From contig CAWHYL010000007.1 of assembly GCA_963833655.1 (NCBI GenBank), positions 496,001 through 560,000 of the forward strand: a stretch of DNA of 64,000 bases, in the 5' to 3' direction. The position numbers and the translations under genes were made by a program. The stretch's first letter is position 1. Every line of letters starts with the position of its first letter. Source of the stretch: 3-1-20CM-4-69-9 sp963833655. Lineage in GTDB: Bacteria > Actinomycetota > Thermoleophilia > Gaiellales > Gaiellaceae. The notes under the pieces were generated by a model that saw nothing but the letters and a program-made list of their open reading frames with translations, ran no database searches and was not told the DNA's origin. This document shows positions 51,567-59,400 of this stretch, in pieces.

Positions 51567-51598
51567 GCCGGCAAAGCCGGCATCGGCCGCGAAGGCCG
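51567..51598. other. Tandem GC-rich hairpins
   Basis: Two neighbouring stems: gccggc-aaa-gccggc (51567-51581) and cggcc-gcgaa-ggccg (51584-51598), in the 212-bp gene-free stretch between tRNA-Phe and the exported SPOR-like gene. Role unknown. Confidence 0.4.
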
Positions 51599-51697
51599 AC
51601 GCTAGGAGGCGGCCACGACCCGCGACGACCGGGTGAGGGATAAAGGAATCGTTAAGACTGAGGCCGACGACCCGGTCGTCTGCTAGGACTGTGCGCC

Positions 51698-52288
51698 GTG
51701 AGGGCCGCTCGTCTCGCCAGCCTGGCCGTCCTGGTCGGGCTCATCTCCGTCGCCGTGCCGTCGCTCGGTCTCTCGAGCTCGGCACCGAGCGTGGCGAGAA
51801 GCCAGGCCGACTGCGGCCGCACGGAGTTCGTCAGCGGCCTGGAGGCCGTGTTCGGCCGCTTCAAGACGCACCAGCAGGCGCTGACCTTTCGGACGCGCGT
51901 GACGACTCGCGGCTTCGTGAACGCGAACATCATCGAAGGCTGCGACGGGTTCCGCGTGGTCGTCCGCGGCATCGACACGTTCGACGTCGGCGTCGACTTG
52001 CAGACCGAGGCGCGCAAGGAAGGCTTCGCCGTCACCCTCGAGTGCATCCAGGCGAAGGTGATCGGCCGCTGGGACGGCATTCTCGGCCACGGCCGCGATC
52101 GTCCGTCCGCACAGGCGATCGCCGACCGAGCCGCGTCCGTCGGGTTCCCCGGCGCGAAGTTGCGCAACGACCCGTGCGGGGGCTTCGAGGTCTACGTCGC
52201 GGGCTTCGCAGACCAGGCGAGCGCGCAGTCGTGGGCCGAAGCGGCCCGGGCGCGCGGCTTTCCGGCCGCTGCCGCCGAGCTCAACTAA
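51698..52288 (+). CDS. Exported protein with SPOR-like repeats
   Basis: 196 aa. An N-terminal signal sequence (RLASLAVLVGLISVAVPSLG) is followed by two SPOR-like alpha/beta units. The first is around TFRTRVTTRGFVNANIIEGC and FRVVVRGIDTFDVGVDLQTE; the second around QAIADRAASVGFPGAKLRND and FEVYVAGFADQASAQSWAEA. SPOR domains bind denuded peptidoglycan, so an envelope role is plausible. Four Cys in the mature part could form disulfides. GTG 51698 follows TAGGAC by 8 nt without an SD. Confidence 0.75.
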   Translation: MRAARLASLAVLVGLISVAVPSLGLSSSAPSVARSQADCGRTEFVSGLEAVFGRFKTHQQALTFRTRVTTRGFVNANIIEGCDGFRVVVRGIDTFDVGVDLQTEARKEGFAVTLECIQAKVIGRWDGILGHGRDRPSAQAIADRAASVGFPGAKLRNDPCGGFEVYVAGFADQASAQSWAEAARARGFPAAAAELN

Positions 52289-52316
52289 CTTCGAACCGCA
52301 GGTCCGCCGGCGATAA

Positions 52317-52357
52317 AAGGTCGTCCGGGCCGGTAATACCGCGCCACGAACGACCTT
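52317..52357 (-). terminator. Intrinsic terminator of the heme/methyltransferase operon
   Basis: An 8-bp perfect stem (aaggtcgt with acgacctt) with inner pairing (cggt-aat-accg) lies 12 bp after the methyltransferase stop. On the minus strand the stem is followed by TTTTATC, the only hairpin in the window with a convincing U-rich tail. The convergent exported SPOR-like gene ends 28 bp away and may use the same stem. Confidence 0.7.
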
Positions 52358-52369
52358 GTGCGCGGGAGC

Positions 52370-52996
52370 TTAAGGCGGATCTCCCTTACGGGCAAGTAGC
52401 GCATTGCCTCGCGCTGCCTGCACGTCCGCAAACTCCGTGAATCCCCGCCGCGCGAGCTCCTGTCGCAGGCGCTCCGGCGGCACGTAGATCGGCGTCTGCG
52501 GGCCGCTCGAGAACGCGAACAGCGCGTGCCCGCCGGCAGCGACCACGCGAGCGACCTCGTCGAAGAACGGGATCATGTTCGCGTGCGCGACGAGGTCGAA
52601 CGACCCGTCCGCGAACGGCAATGCCGACGCGTCGGCGCGTTCGTACGTCAGCCCGACGTCCGCGGGCGTGTTCCGGCGCGCCTGCTCGAGCATCGCATCC
52701 GACAGGTCGACGCCGACGACGGTCGCCTCCGGAAAGCGCTGGGCAAGTCTCAGCGCACCGGCACCGGTACCCGTGCCGACATCGAGGATGCGCGCCGGCG
52801 GTGACGGCAGCTGCTCGACTGCAGCGTCGTACGGCGCGAAGGTGTCGTCGAGTCGCATGGAGTCCCACACCGGCGCGAGCGAGTCGAACTGGCGGCGCAC
52901 GAACGGACGGAACAGCCTCCAGAGCGTGGGACTGCGCACGGCCGCATCCGTTGCGAGCCGCGCAAAGCGGCGCCCGAGTGCCGCGCGATCGATCAC
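52370..52996 (-). CDS. Class I SAM-dependent methyltransferase
   Basis: 208 aa. Motif I is ARILDVGTGTGAGALRLAQR near 70; motif II region VVGVDLSDAMLEQARRN; post-II YERADASALPFADGSFDLVA. Substrate unknown. Its ATG overlaps the SAM hydrolase stop by 4 nt; both consume SAM, and they follow hemCD in the same operon. A role in tetrapyrrole methylation is possible but not shown. Confidence 0.88.
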   Translation of the reverse strand: MIDRAALGRRFARLATDAAVRSPTLWRLFRPFVRRQFDSLAPVWDSMRLDDTFAPYDAAVEQLPSPPARILDVGTGTGAGALRLAQRFPEATVVGVDLSDAMLEQARRNTPADVGLTYERADASALPFADGSFDLVAHANMIPFFDEVARVVAAGGHALFAFSSGPQTPIYVPPERLRQELARRGFTEFADVQAARGNALLARKGDPP

Positions 52997-53805
52997 GACG
53001 GATCGAGGTGGATGCGGATGTCGCGGCCGGGCCTGATCCCGAGCATCGCGGCCGCGCTGCCGCCGTTGATCGCGATCGACAGATTGCGGTACGAGTCCTC
53101 GTAGAGGATCAAGTCCCCGCGGCGTGCATCGGCGAACGTCCGCGCAGCGACCGCGTAGTAGCGCTCCGGGCCCACCTGCAGCTCGACGCGCGTGCCCGGA
53201 ACGACCCCGGCGGCGTCCGAGTGAGAGCGGTCGAGGTTGAGCTGCACGTTGCCGAACCGGTCGATCGCGAGCACGGTCGACCTGATCCGGGACGCACCCA
53301 CCTCCGGCTCGGGCAGGTCGATGCGCGCGAGCGCGTCGACGGCGATCGGCGGCCCGAGCTCGGCGAGCTCGACGCCGAGCGAGAGATGCGCCGCCGCCGG
53401 CGAGAAGAGATCGCGGCCGTGGAAGGTGCGCGAGACCGACTCGAGCGCGTAGTCCGGGTTCGCGAGCTCGTGGGCGGCGTCGATGCCGCCGAACTTGTCG
53501 GCCGCGAGCAGGAGCAACCCGTTGTCGGGGCCGACGTGGATGCGACCCGATTTGTCGCGAAGCGCCAGCGCGCGCCGGGCACTGCCGACGCCCGGGTCGA
53601 CGACGGCGAGGTGGACGCCGACCGGCATGAAGGGGAGCGAGTTCGCGAGCGTAAGCGCGCCTTGCAAGACGGCGCGCGGCGGAATGCCGTGCGTGACGTC
53701 GATGATCTGTGCGTCCGGCGCGATCCGCCTCATCACGCCGTGGCAGGTGCCGACGAAGTCGTCTTGGAGGCCGAAGTCCGTCAGGAACGTGATGAAGCGC
53801 GCCAC
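52993..53805 (-). CDS. SAM hydroxide adenosyltransferase (DUF62)
   Basis: 270 aa. The DUF62 family hydrolyses SAM to adenosine and methionine and is related to fluorinase. Conserved: FITFLTDFGLQDDFVGTCHG at the N-terminus, QIIDVTHGIPPRAVLQGA, HLAVVDPGVGSARRAL, GPDNGLLLLAA, SRTFHGRDLFSPAAAHLSLG and IDRFGNVQLNLDRS, which hold the Asp-Arg-His catalytic set. It overlaps hemD by 25 nt, unusual company for this enzyme. Confidence 0.9.
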   Translation of the reverse strand: MARFITFLTDFGLQDDFVGTCHGVMRRIAPDAQIIDVTHGIPPRAVLQGALTLANSLPFMPVGVHLAVVDPGVGSARRALALRDKSGRIHVGPDNGLLLLAADKFGGIDAAHELANPDYALESVSRTFHGRDLFSPAAAHLSLGVELAELGPPIAVDALARIDLPEPEVGASRIRSTVLAIDRFGNVQLNLDRSHSDAAGVVPGTRVELQVGPERYYAVAARTFADARRGDLILYEDSYRNLSIAINGGSAAAMLGIRPGRDIRIHLDPS

Positions 53806-54440
53806 GCCGCGGCGCAGTCTACGAGGCCGTGCACGTCGTGCGAAGCGGCCTCGGCGACCACCTCGACGCCGGCGTCGCGCGCGGCGGCGGTGGTCTGCGG
53901 CCCGATCGAGATCGCCGGGCCGCGCCCGCCGGCCCGGGCATACGCTCGCGCGGCGGAGGCCGATGCCAACAGCGCGACGTCGACACGCGGCAGCTCCGCG
54001 ACCTCGAGCTCGACTGTCCGATACGCCGGGACGACGTCGGCCCCGAGCGCGTCCGGCAGGAACGAGCGCGCGCCGTCCGCGGCGACGAACAGCACACGCC
54101 CGGCCGGCGTCCCGATCGTCGCGACAAGACCCTCTTGCGTGTGCACGTCGGCGACGAGGTCAGGCGCCAGCCCGGCCTGCTCGAGCGCAGCGGCGGTGCC
54201 GGGCCCGACGGCGGCGACGTGGGCCGGCGTGGCGTTCATCCGTCGCACGAGCTGGCGCGCGCCGTTCGCGCTCGTCACGACCACCCACTCGTAGCCGGAG
54301 ACGTCGATCGGCTCGTCCGACAGCGGCTCGATCGCGATCAGCGGCTCGACGACGGCCTCGAAGCCCTGCGCCTCGAGCTCGGCGACGAGCACCTGTGCCC
54401 CCTCGCTCGGCCGCGTGACGAGGGCCTTCAGGGGAGGCAT
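53781..54440 (-). CDS. hemD: Uroporphyrinogen-III synthase
   Basis: 219 aa. Cyclises hydroxymethylbilane to uroporphyrinogen III. The family is divergent, but ALVTRPSEGAQVLVAELEAQ at the start, EWVVVTSANGARQLVRRM near 50, VAAVGPGTAAALEQAGLAPD near 78 and AISIGPQTTAAARDAGVEVV near 180 are characteristic. Position directly after hemC (13-nt overlap) confirms it. Confidence 0.92.
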   Translation of the reverse strand: MPPLKALVTRPSEGAQVLVAELEAQGFEAVVEPLIAIEPLSDEPIDVSGYEWVVVTSANGARQLVRRMNATPAHVAAVGPGTAAALEQAGLAPDLVADVHTQEGLVATIGTPAGRVLFVAADGARSFLPDALGADVVPAYRTVELEVAELPRVDVALLASASAARAYARAGGRGPAISIGPQTTAAARDAGVEVVAEAASHDVHGLVDCAAAWRASSRS

Positions 54441-55252
54441 GCGAGCAGCTCCGCGGCGAGCGCGGCGGGGTCGTCACCCGTGCGCCGCTCGATCCAGCTG
54501 CCGTCTTCGGCCGCGACGAGCGCCGTCAGCCGCTCGCCGTCGTGATACGCGGCGACCGGCGCAAGGCAGCCGCCCCCGATCGCAGCTACGCACGCTCGCT
54601 CTGCCGCGACCCGCATCCGCGTCGGCGCGTGGTCCGCGGCTGCGACGAGGCGCTCCTCGCCGACCCGAACCTGGAGCGCGAGCGCACCCTGGCCCGCCTC
54701 CGGCACGACCCGATCGGGGTCGAACCGGTGGCCGACCTCGTCGTCGAGGCCGAGCCGGTCGAGCCCGCAGGCGGCGAGCACGATTGCGTCGAGGCCGCGC
54801 TCGCGGCGCTTGCGCAGCCTCGTGTCGACGTTGCCGCGCAGCGGCTCGATCGAGAGCGACGGCTCGAGCGCCAGGAGCTGGGCGCGGCGGCGGATCGACG
54901 CTGTCCCGATGCGCATTCCCGGCTGAATCGCGTCTGCGCCGCACAGCGCGTCGCGCGGGTCGTCACGCTCGAGGTACGCGCCGACGGCGAGGCCGTGTGT
55001 GTCGGTCGAGGTCATGTCCTTGGCGGAGTGCACGGCGACGTCGACGCGGCCGTCGAGCAGCGCCTCCTCGAGCTCCTTCACGAACACGCCGCGCTCGCCG
55101 ATCTCCCCGAACGGCCGCGTCCGGTCGCGGTCGCCCGCGGTCGTGATCGGGACGAGCGCGATCTCGGTGCCTGCAGCGCGCAGCCGGGCGGCCGCGCCCT
55201 CGGCCTGGGTCAGCGCGAGCCTACTGCCGCGGGAGCCGACGCGGATCAGCAC
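54428..55252 (-). CDS. hemC: Hydroxymethylbilane synthase (porphobilinogen deaminase)
   Basis: 274 aa. Polymerises four porphobilinogen units. RVGSRGSRLALTQAEGAAAR at the N-terminus, VDVAVHSAKDM near 70 with the catalytic Asp region, RGNVDTRLRKRRERGLDAIV near 140 (substrate-binding Arg), and the dipyrromethane-anchor Cys in AAIGGGCLAPVAAY near 230. Somewhat shorter than the typical 310 aa because the C-terminal domain is reduced. GTG 55252. Confidence 0.94.
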   Translation of the reverse strand: MLIRVGSRGSRLALTQAEGAAARLRAAGTEIALVPITTAGDRDRTRPFGEIGERGVFVKELEEALLDGRVDVAVHSAKDMTSTDTHGLAVGAYLERDDPRDALCGADAIQPGMRIGTASIRRRAQLLALEPSLSIEPLRGNVDTRLRKRRERGLDAIVLAACGLDRLGLDDEVGHRFDPDRVVPEAGQGALALQVRVGEERLVAAADHAPTRMRVAAERACVAAIGGGCLAPVAAYHDGERLTALVAAEDGSWIERRTGDDPAALAAELLACLP

Positions 55253-55285
55253 GGCACCACGCGCGCGGTGACCTCGTCTTGGCCA

Positions 55286-55333
55286 TGCAGGTCCGGTGAC
55301 GACGGATGCGAACGAACGCCGTCGGGACCTGCA
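55286..55333 (-). promoter_or_regulatory. Bipartite hairpin between hemA and hemC
   Basis: Outer stem tgcaggtcc/ggacctgca (9 bp) and inner stem cgacgg/ccgtcg (6 bp) lie in the 114-bp hemA-hemC gap, the only gap in this operon apart from the trehalose boundary. Without a T-run it is more likely an attenuator or processing site than a full terminator. Confidence 0.4.
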
Positions 55334-55366
55334 CCGGGAGCGGGCGGCCGATCAGGCCCGCGGTCT

Positions 55367-56593
55367 TCAACGCTCGTCCTCGAGACCGAACAGGTGGCGC
55401 ACCGCGTCAGCATAAATCACGCCGTCGGCCGCCGCGGCTGCCTGCTTCATGCGAATTGTCGGCAGGTGCAGGAGTTTGTTCAGGACAGCAGCGGTCACCG
55501 ACTCGGCAGCACGCCGCTCCGGGCCGCTGAGCTTCGCACGCTCGAGCTCCGCCTCGCGGATCTCCTCCGCACGTGCGCGGAGCGACGCAATCGCCGGAAC
55601 GACGTCGAGCGACGCCTGCCACTCCCGGAAGCGCTCTGCCTCGTCGGCGACGATCGTCTCGGCGCGCTCGGCTTCGCGCCGGCGGCCCGCGAGCGTCTCG
55701 GCCACAACCGCCTCGAGGTCGTCGATGTCGTAGAGATAACAGCCGTCGAGCTCGTGGATCGCGGGGTCGAGATCACGCGGCACGGCGAGATCGATCAGGA
55801 ACAGCGGCCGCCCCCGGCGCGCGTGCAGGCTGCGTTCGACGTCGGCGCGCGTGAGCGCCCAGTCCGGCGCGGCCGTCGACGAGAGCACGACGTCGACGTG
55901 CTCGAGGTTGCGGGCAACTTCCTCGAGCGACAGCGCGCCGCCGCCGTACCGGCCCGTCAGCGCTTCGGCGCGCTCCCGGGTGCGGTTCGCGACGAAGGCG
56001 ATGACTGCGCCGCGTGCGCGCAAGCTCTTGATCGCCAGCTCACCCGCCTCGCCTGCGCCGATCACGAGCACACGGCGCCCGTTCAGGTCGCCGAAGACCT
56101 GCTCCGCCAGCGCCGCCGCGGCCGACGAGACCGACGCAGGGCTCTCACCGATCGCCGTCTCCGTGCGGGCCTTCTTCCCGGCATGGAGCGCGTCGCGGAA
56201 GAGCCTGTCGAGGATCGGCCCCGTCGCGCCGACGTCGTGCGCCGTGCGCACCTGCCCGAGGATCTCGCCCTCGCCGGGCACCATCGAGTCGAGTCCGGCG
56301 GCGACACGGAACAGGTGCAGCGCCGCAGCTTCGTCGCGCAGCCGGTAAAGCGACGGACCGAGCTCTTCCTCGAGGGCGAGCAGCGCCGCCTCCGCCTTGC
56401 GCTCGGCCTCGTCCGCCGACTCCTCGGCGAGGTACAGCTCGGTGCGGTTGCACGTCGAGAGGCACACGGCCTCTCCCTGCACGCCCGCCAGCGTGCGCGC
56501 GAGCTCGCCGGCGCGCTCGGGATCGAGCGCAGCCCGCTCGCGCAGCTCAACCGGAGCCTGGTGGTGCGAGATGCCGACGAGGACGACGCTCAT
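55367..56593 (-). CDS. hemA: Glutamyl-tRNA reductase
   Basis: 408 aa. First committed enzyme of C5-pathway tetrapyrrole synthesis. The catalytic Cys lies in VCLSTCNRTELYLA near 52; GISHHQAPVELRERAA opens the protein; AAGLDSMVPGEGEILGQVR near 105, VLVIGAGEAGELAIKSLRAR near 185 (NADPH site) and the dimerisation helix with RRAAESVTAAVLNKLLHLP near 370 are present. ATG 56593 overlaps the HemX/CcsA-like gene stop (ATGA), coupling heme synthesis to cytochrome c assembly. Confidence 0.96.
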   Translation of the reverse strand: MSVVLVGISHHQAPVELRERAALDPERAGELARTLAGVQGEAVCLSTCNRTELYLAEESADEAERKAEAALLALEEELGPSLYRLRDEAAALHLFRVAAGLDSMVPGEGEILGQVRTAHDVGATGPILDRLFRDALHAGKKARTETAIGESPASVSSAAAALAEQVFGDLNGRRVLVIGAGEAGELAIKSLRARGAVIAFVANRTRERAEALTGRYGGGALSLEEVARNLEHVDVVLSSTAAPDWALTRADVERSLHARRGRPLFLIDLAVPRDLDPAIHELDGCYLYDIDDLEAVVAETLAGRRREAERAETIVADEAERFREWQASLDVVPAIASLRARAEEIREAELERAKLSGPERRAAESVTAAVLNKLLHLPTIRMKQAAAAADGVIYADAVRHLFGLEDER

Positions 56594-57378
56594 GCGAAAT
56601 GCGTGACGGGCAGGGCGAGCCGGACGATGACGACGAGAGCAAAGCCGGCCAGGACGAGGTACGCGGCACGGCGCCCCCGCCAGCCGGCGAGGTGACGAAG
56701 GGCCAGGTAGCCGGCGTAGACGGCCCAGGTCAGAGCGGTGACCGCCATGACCGCGTCGTACCCACCGCCGCGGTCCTCGAGCCGGACGAGCCCGACGGCG
56801 ATCCCGAGGGTGAGCGCGGGCAGCGAGAACGCGATCGTCCGTGCCGCGACGTCGTCGAGCTTGGCGAGCGCCGGCGCGCGAACGCGGAGAATCGTGCGCT
56901 CGTGCCGCTTCAGCCGGCGCTCCTGCCAGAGGTAGAGGGCCGACAGGCCGGCGGCAAGAGTGAAGCCGGCGAACGCTGCCAGGACGAGCCCCACGTGCAG
57001 GACCAGGAAGAGGTTCGAGTAGTCGCTCTGCACGGTCGTCTTCGTCCCGCCGCCGGCCCCGGCGAGCGCGAAGAGGACGGCGGCGAGGGGCAACACCGCC
57101 AGCCCCAGCAGGCGGTAGCGCGGACGGCAGCCCCAGATCAGGTACGCACCGACGACGAACCAGACGAAGAGGTTGAGCGAGCCCGCCCACGTCGACCACG
57201 GAAACCCGTCCGCGCGCGCAGCCTGCACGCCGAGCAGCGCCGTCTGCACGAGCCAGCCGATCCGAACGCCCCACGTCGCCGCGCGCCCCGCGCGACCGGG
57301 GTGGCGCGCCTCGCCGAGATACGCGAACGCGGCTTCGCCGTAGGCGAGCAGCGCAGGCCAGAAGAGCAGCTCAGCCAC
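56590..57378 (-). CDS. CcsA/HemX-like cytochrome c assembly membrane protein
   Basis: 262 aa with about eight hydrophobic helices. It matches the HemX/CcsA group: PWSTWAGSLNLFVWFVVGAY near 62, SNLFLVLHVGLVLAAFAGFT near 122 with a His candidate for heme, and FSLPALTLGIAVGLVRLED. The full tryptophan-rich WWD motif is not evident, so HemX is likelier than CcsA. HemX homologues influence HemA levels, consistent with the hemA overlap. GTG 57378 overlaps ccmD by 8 nt. Confidence 0.82.
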   Translation of the reverse strand: MAELLFWPALLAYGEAAFAYLGEARHPGRAGRAATWGVRIGWLVQTALLGVQAARADGFPWSTWAGSLNLFVWFVVGAYLIWGCRPRYRLLGLAVLPLAAVLFALAGAGGGTKTTVQSDYSNLFLVLHVGLVLAAFAGFTLAAGLSALYLWQERRLKRHERTILRVRAPALAKLDDVAARTIAFSLPALTLGIAVGLVRLEDRGGGYDAVMAVTALTWAVYAGYLALRHLAGWRGRRAAYLVLAGFALVVIVRLALPVTHFA

Positions 57379-57517
57379 GCCGCGCCGCCAGCTCGATGAG
57401 CTCCGTCAGCTCGCGTTCGAGCCGCTGGAGCTTGAGAGCGATGATGAACACGTACGCAAGCAGTACCACGAACACGACGAGGTACACGGCCGCGACGTAC
57501 TTCTCCTCGGTGCTCAC
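57371..57517 (-). CDS. ccmD: CcmD-like small membrane protein
   Basis: 48 aa. One transmembrane helix (VAAVYLVVFVVLLAYVFIIA) followed by a charged coiled coil (KLQRLERELTELIELAARRG), the architecture of CcmD, which helps release holo-CcmE from CcmABC. GTG 57517 overlaps the ccmC stop (GTGA). Position directly after ccmC is the strongest evidence; sequence identity in this family is low. Confidence 0.8.
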   Translation of the reverse strand: MSTEEKYVAAVYLVVFVVLLAYVFIIALKLQRLERELTELIELAARRG

Positions 57518-58203
57518 TCCTGCAGCGCCTCGCGCAGCTCACGCAGCCGCAGGTCGAGCCGCTTGCCGGCGAGCTCGAGCTGGTACAGCGTTGCTGCGAC
57601 GGCAAACCACGCGACGACGCAGACGCAGAACGTGAAGAACTGCGAGCCGGCCATGTTCGGGCCGCCGCGATCGAACGCGACGGGATGGATGAAGCGCTCC
57701 GACAGCCGGATGGCGAGGATGCTGACGGGAATCAGCACGACGCCGAACAGCGCGTAGACGGCGCTCATGTTCGCCCGCTGCGGTCCCGGCGGCAGGGAGT
57801 ACCGGAGCATGAAGTACGCGCAGTAGAAGAGGAAGAGAACGAGGAAGAGGACGAGCTGGTCCTCGCTCCACACCCACCAGTGACCCCAGCGGTATTTCGC
57901 CCAGATCGAGCCCGTGACGAGCGTCAGCAGCCCGAAGATGGTGCCGAGATGGATCGCGACGTAGCTCTCGAGGTCGGCGTTCTCGTCGCGCTTCCACAGG
58001 TGCCGGAGCGCCTTCCAGCCGCCCCACGCGAACGACGCATAGGCGGTGAACGCGATCGGCACGTGGAAGTAGAAGATCTTCTGGTTGAGGCCGTCCTCGT
58101 CGAGAGGGGCGTAGAAGAAGATCAGCGCGATCGCCGCCGCCATGAGTGTCAGGGCGAGCGTCGCGAGCGCCGGCAGGCGGTTATTCCGTGACCACGTACT
58201 CAA
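57514..58203 (-). CDS. ccmC: Heme exporter/handling protein CcmC
   Basis: 229 aa with six helices. The heme-handling tryptophan-rich motif WGHWWVWSEDQLVLFLVL near 108 and flanking His residues (FYFHVPIAF near 45, RFIHPVAFDRGGPNM near 170) define CcmC. The start is uncertain: TTG 58203 used, TTG 58227 possible; both overlap ccmB, and no SD is seen. It acts with CcmA and CcmB to load heme for cytochrome c maturation; ccmE and ccmF are not in the window. Confidence 0.9.
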   Translation of the reverse strand: MSTWSRNNRLPALATLALTLMAAAIALIFFYAPLDEDGLNQKIFYFHVPIAFTAYASFAWGGWKALRHLWKRDENADLESYVAIHLGTIFGLLTLVTGSIWAKYRWGHWWVWSEDQLVLFLVLFLFYCAYFMLRYSLPPGPQRANMSAVYALFGVVLIPVSILAIRLSERFIHPVAFDRGGPNMAGSQFFTFCVCVVAWFAVAATLYQLELAGKRLDLRLRELREALQE

Positions 58204-58819
58204 AGGACGCCCAGCAAATGATCGCAAAGAGCGCGTCGTAGAGGCCGAGCAACCCGAGGTAGCGCCCCGGATCGCCTGCCACGCTCGCGCCGACGCCGCC
58301 GATCACGATCGGAATCGCGAGCGGCAGGAACAGAAGGGGGAGGAGCAGCTCGCGCGCACGGCTCGCGGTCGCCATCGCGGCCAGCAGCGTCCCGACGGCC
58401 GCGATCCCGACGTCGGCCAGGACGACGCCCGCGACCAGCGCGGCATCGACCGGCTTGAAGAAGAGCCCGTAGGCCGGGAGCGCGATCACCTCGGCGAGGC
58501 CGAGGAACGCGAGGATCGAGAGTGTCTTGCCGAGCCAGATGGCGCTCCGGTCGCTCGGCGCGAGCACGAGCCCGTCGATGACGCCCTGCTCCCGCTCGGC
58601 GGCGAACGAGCGCGAGAGGCCGAGAAGCGCAGTGAAGAGGAGCGCCACCCAGAGCAGGCCGGTTGCCGCGAGATCGGACGAGTCGGCCGGCAGGACGAAG
58701 TGGAACACGACGAGCGTCGAGACGACGAACAGCAGCATGGCCGGAAGGGTGTCCCGCGCCCGGAGCTCGAGCAACAGGTCCTTCCGCGCGAGCGCACCGA
58801 CGTCCGCGAAGTAGGTCAC
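58181..58819 (-). CDS. ccmB: Heme ABC exporter membrane protein CcmB
   Basis: 212 aa, six helices. DVGALARKDLLLELRARDTL at the N-terminus, WVALLFTALLGLSRSFAAER near 65, GVIDGLVLAPSDRSAIWLGK and LLPLLFLPLAIPIVIGG near 155 are typical. GTG 58819 overlaps the ccmA stop (GTGA). Confidence 0.92.
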   Translation of the reverse strand: MTYFADVGALARKDLLLELRARDTLPAMLLFVVSTLVVFHFVLPADSSDLAATGLLWVALLFTALLGLSRSFAAEREQGVIDGLVLAPSDRSAIWLGKTLSILAFLGLAEVIALPAYGLFFKPVDAALVAGVVLADVGIAAVGTLLAAMATASRARELLLPLLFLPLAIPIVIGGVGASVAGDPGRYLGLLGLYDALFAIICWASFEYVVTE

Positions 58820-59400
58820 GCGAGCGCCAGACGCGCGGATGCGAACTCCGCGAGGCGTTCGGGCTCGTGCGTCGCGACGACGAAGGTCGCGTGCGCAGCG
58901 CGCTCGGCCAGCTCGCTGTCGAGCAGGTCGACACCCTCGTCGTCGAGCCCGCTGTAGGGCTCGTCGAGGAGCAGCAGGCTCGGGTCGTGCAGGAGCGTGC
59001 GACAGAGCGCGAGGCGCTGCAGCATCCCGCGCGAGAACGACGCCGCCCGGGCGTGCCGTGCCTCCCACAGCCCGAAGCGCTCGAGCAGCATGCCGCTCCG
59101 CTCACGCCGCTCCGGCACGCGGTACAGCCGGCCGTACAGGTCGAGGTTCTCGAGCGCCGTGAGCTCCCGGTAGACGAGCGGCTCGTGGGCGAGGTAGCCG
59201 AGCCGGCCGCGCTCGACCGCCACCGTCAGCTCGCCGCGCGTCGGGGCAGCGAGACCGGCACAGAGGCGCAGCAGCGTCGTCTTGCCCGAGCCGTTCGGCC
59301 CGGTCACCAGGACGAAGTCGTCGGCCGCGACGTCGAGATCGACGCGGCGGAGGATCCGCTTGTCGCCGTAGCGCTTCTCGAGAGCGCGGGCGTGGATCAC
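58816..59400 (-). CDS. ccmA: Heme ABC exporter ATP-binding protein CcmA
   Basis: 194-aa ABC ATPase. Walker A VTGPNGSGKTTLLRLCAGLA near 35, signature ASFSRGMLQRLALCRTLLHD near 125 (SRGM in place of SGGQ, usual for CcmA), Walker B LLLLDEPYSGLDDEG near 148 and the switch His in VVATHEPERL. GTG 59400 overlaps the prenyltransferase stop (GTGA). Confidence 0.93.
   Translation of the reverse strand: MIHARALEKRYGDKRILRRVDLDVAADDFVLVTGPNGSGKTTLLRLCAGLAAPTRGELTVAVERGRLGYLAHEPLVYRELTALENLDLYGRLYRVPERRERSGMLLERFGLWEARHARAASFSRGMLQRLALCRTLLHDPSLLLLDEPYSGLDDEGVDLLDSELAERAAHATFVVATHEPERLAEFASARLALA

Noticed and set aside
51428..51643. 71-codon ORF starting inside tRNA-Phe
   Set aside because: It begins in the D-arm of the tRNA and runs through hairpins; no SD or homologous look.
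54542..56695. 717-codon plus-strand frame over hemC and hemA
   Set aside because: Antisense shadow; catalytic motifs are all on the minus strand.
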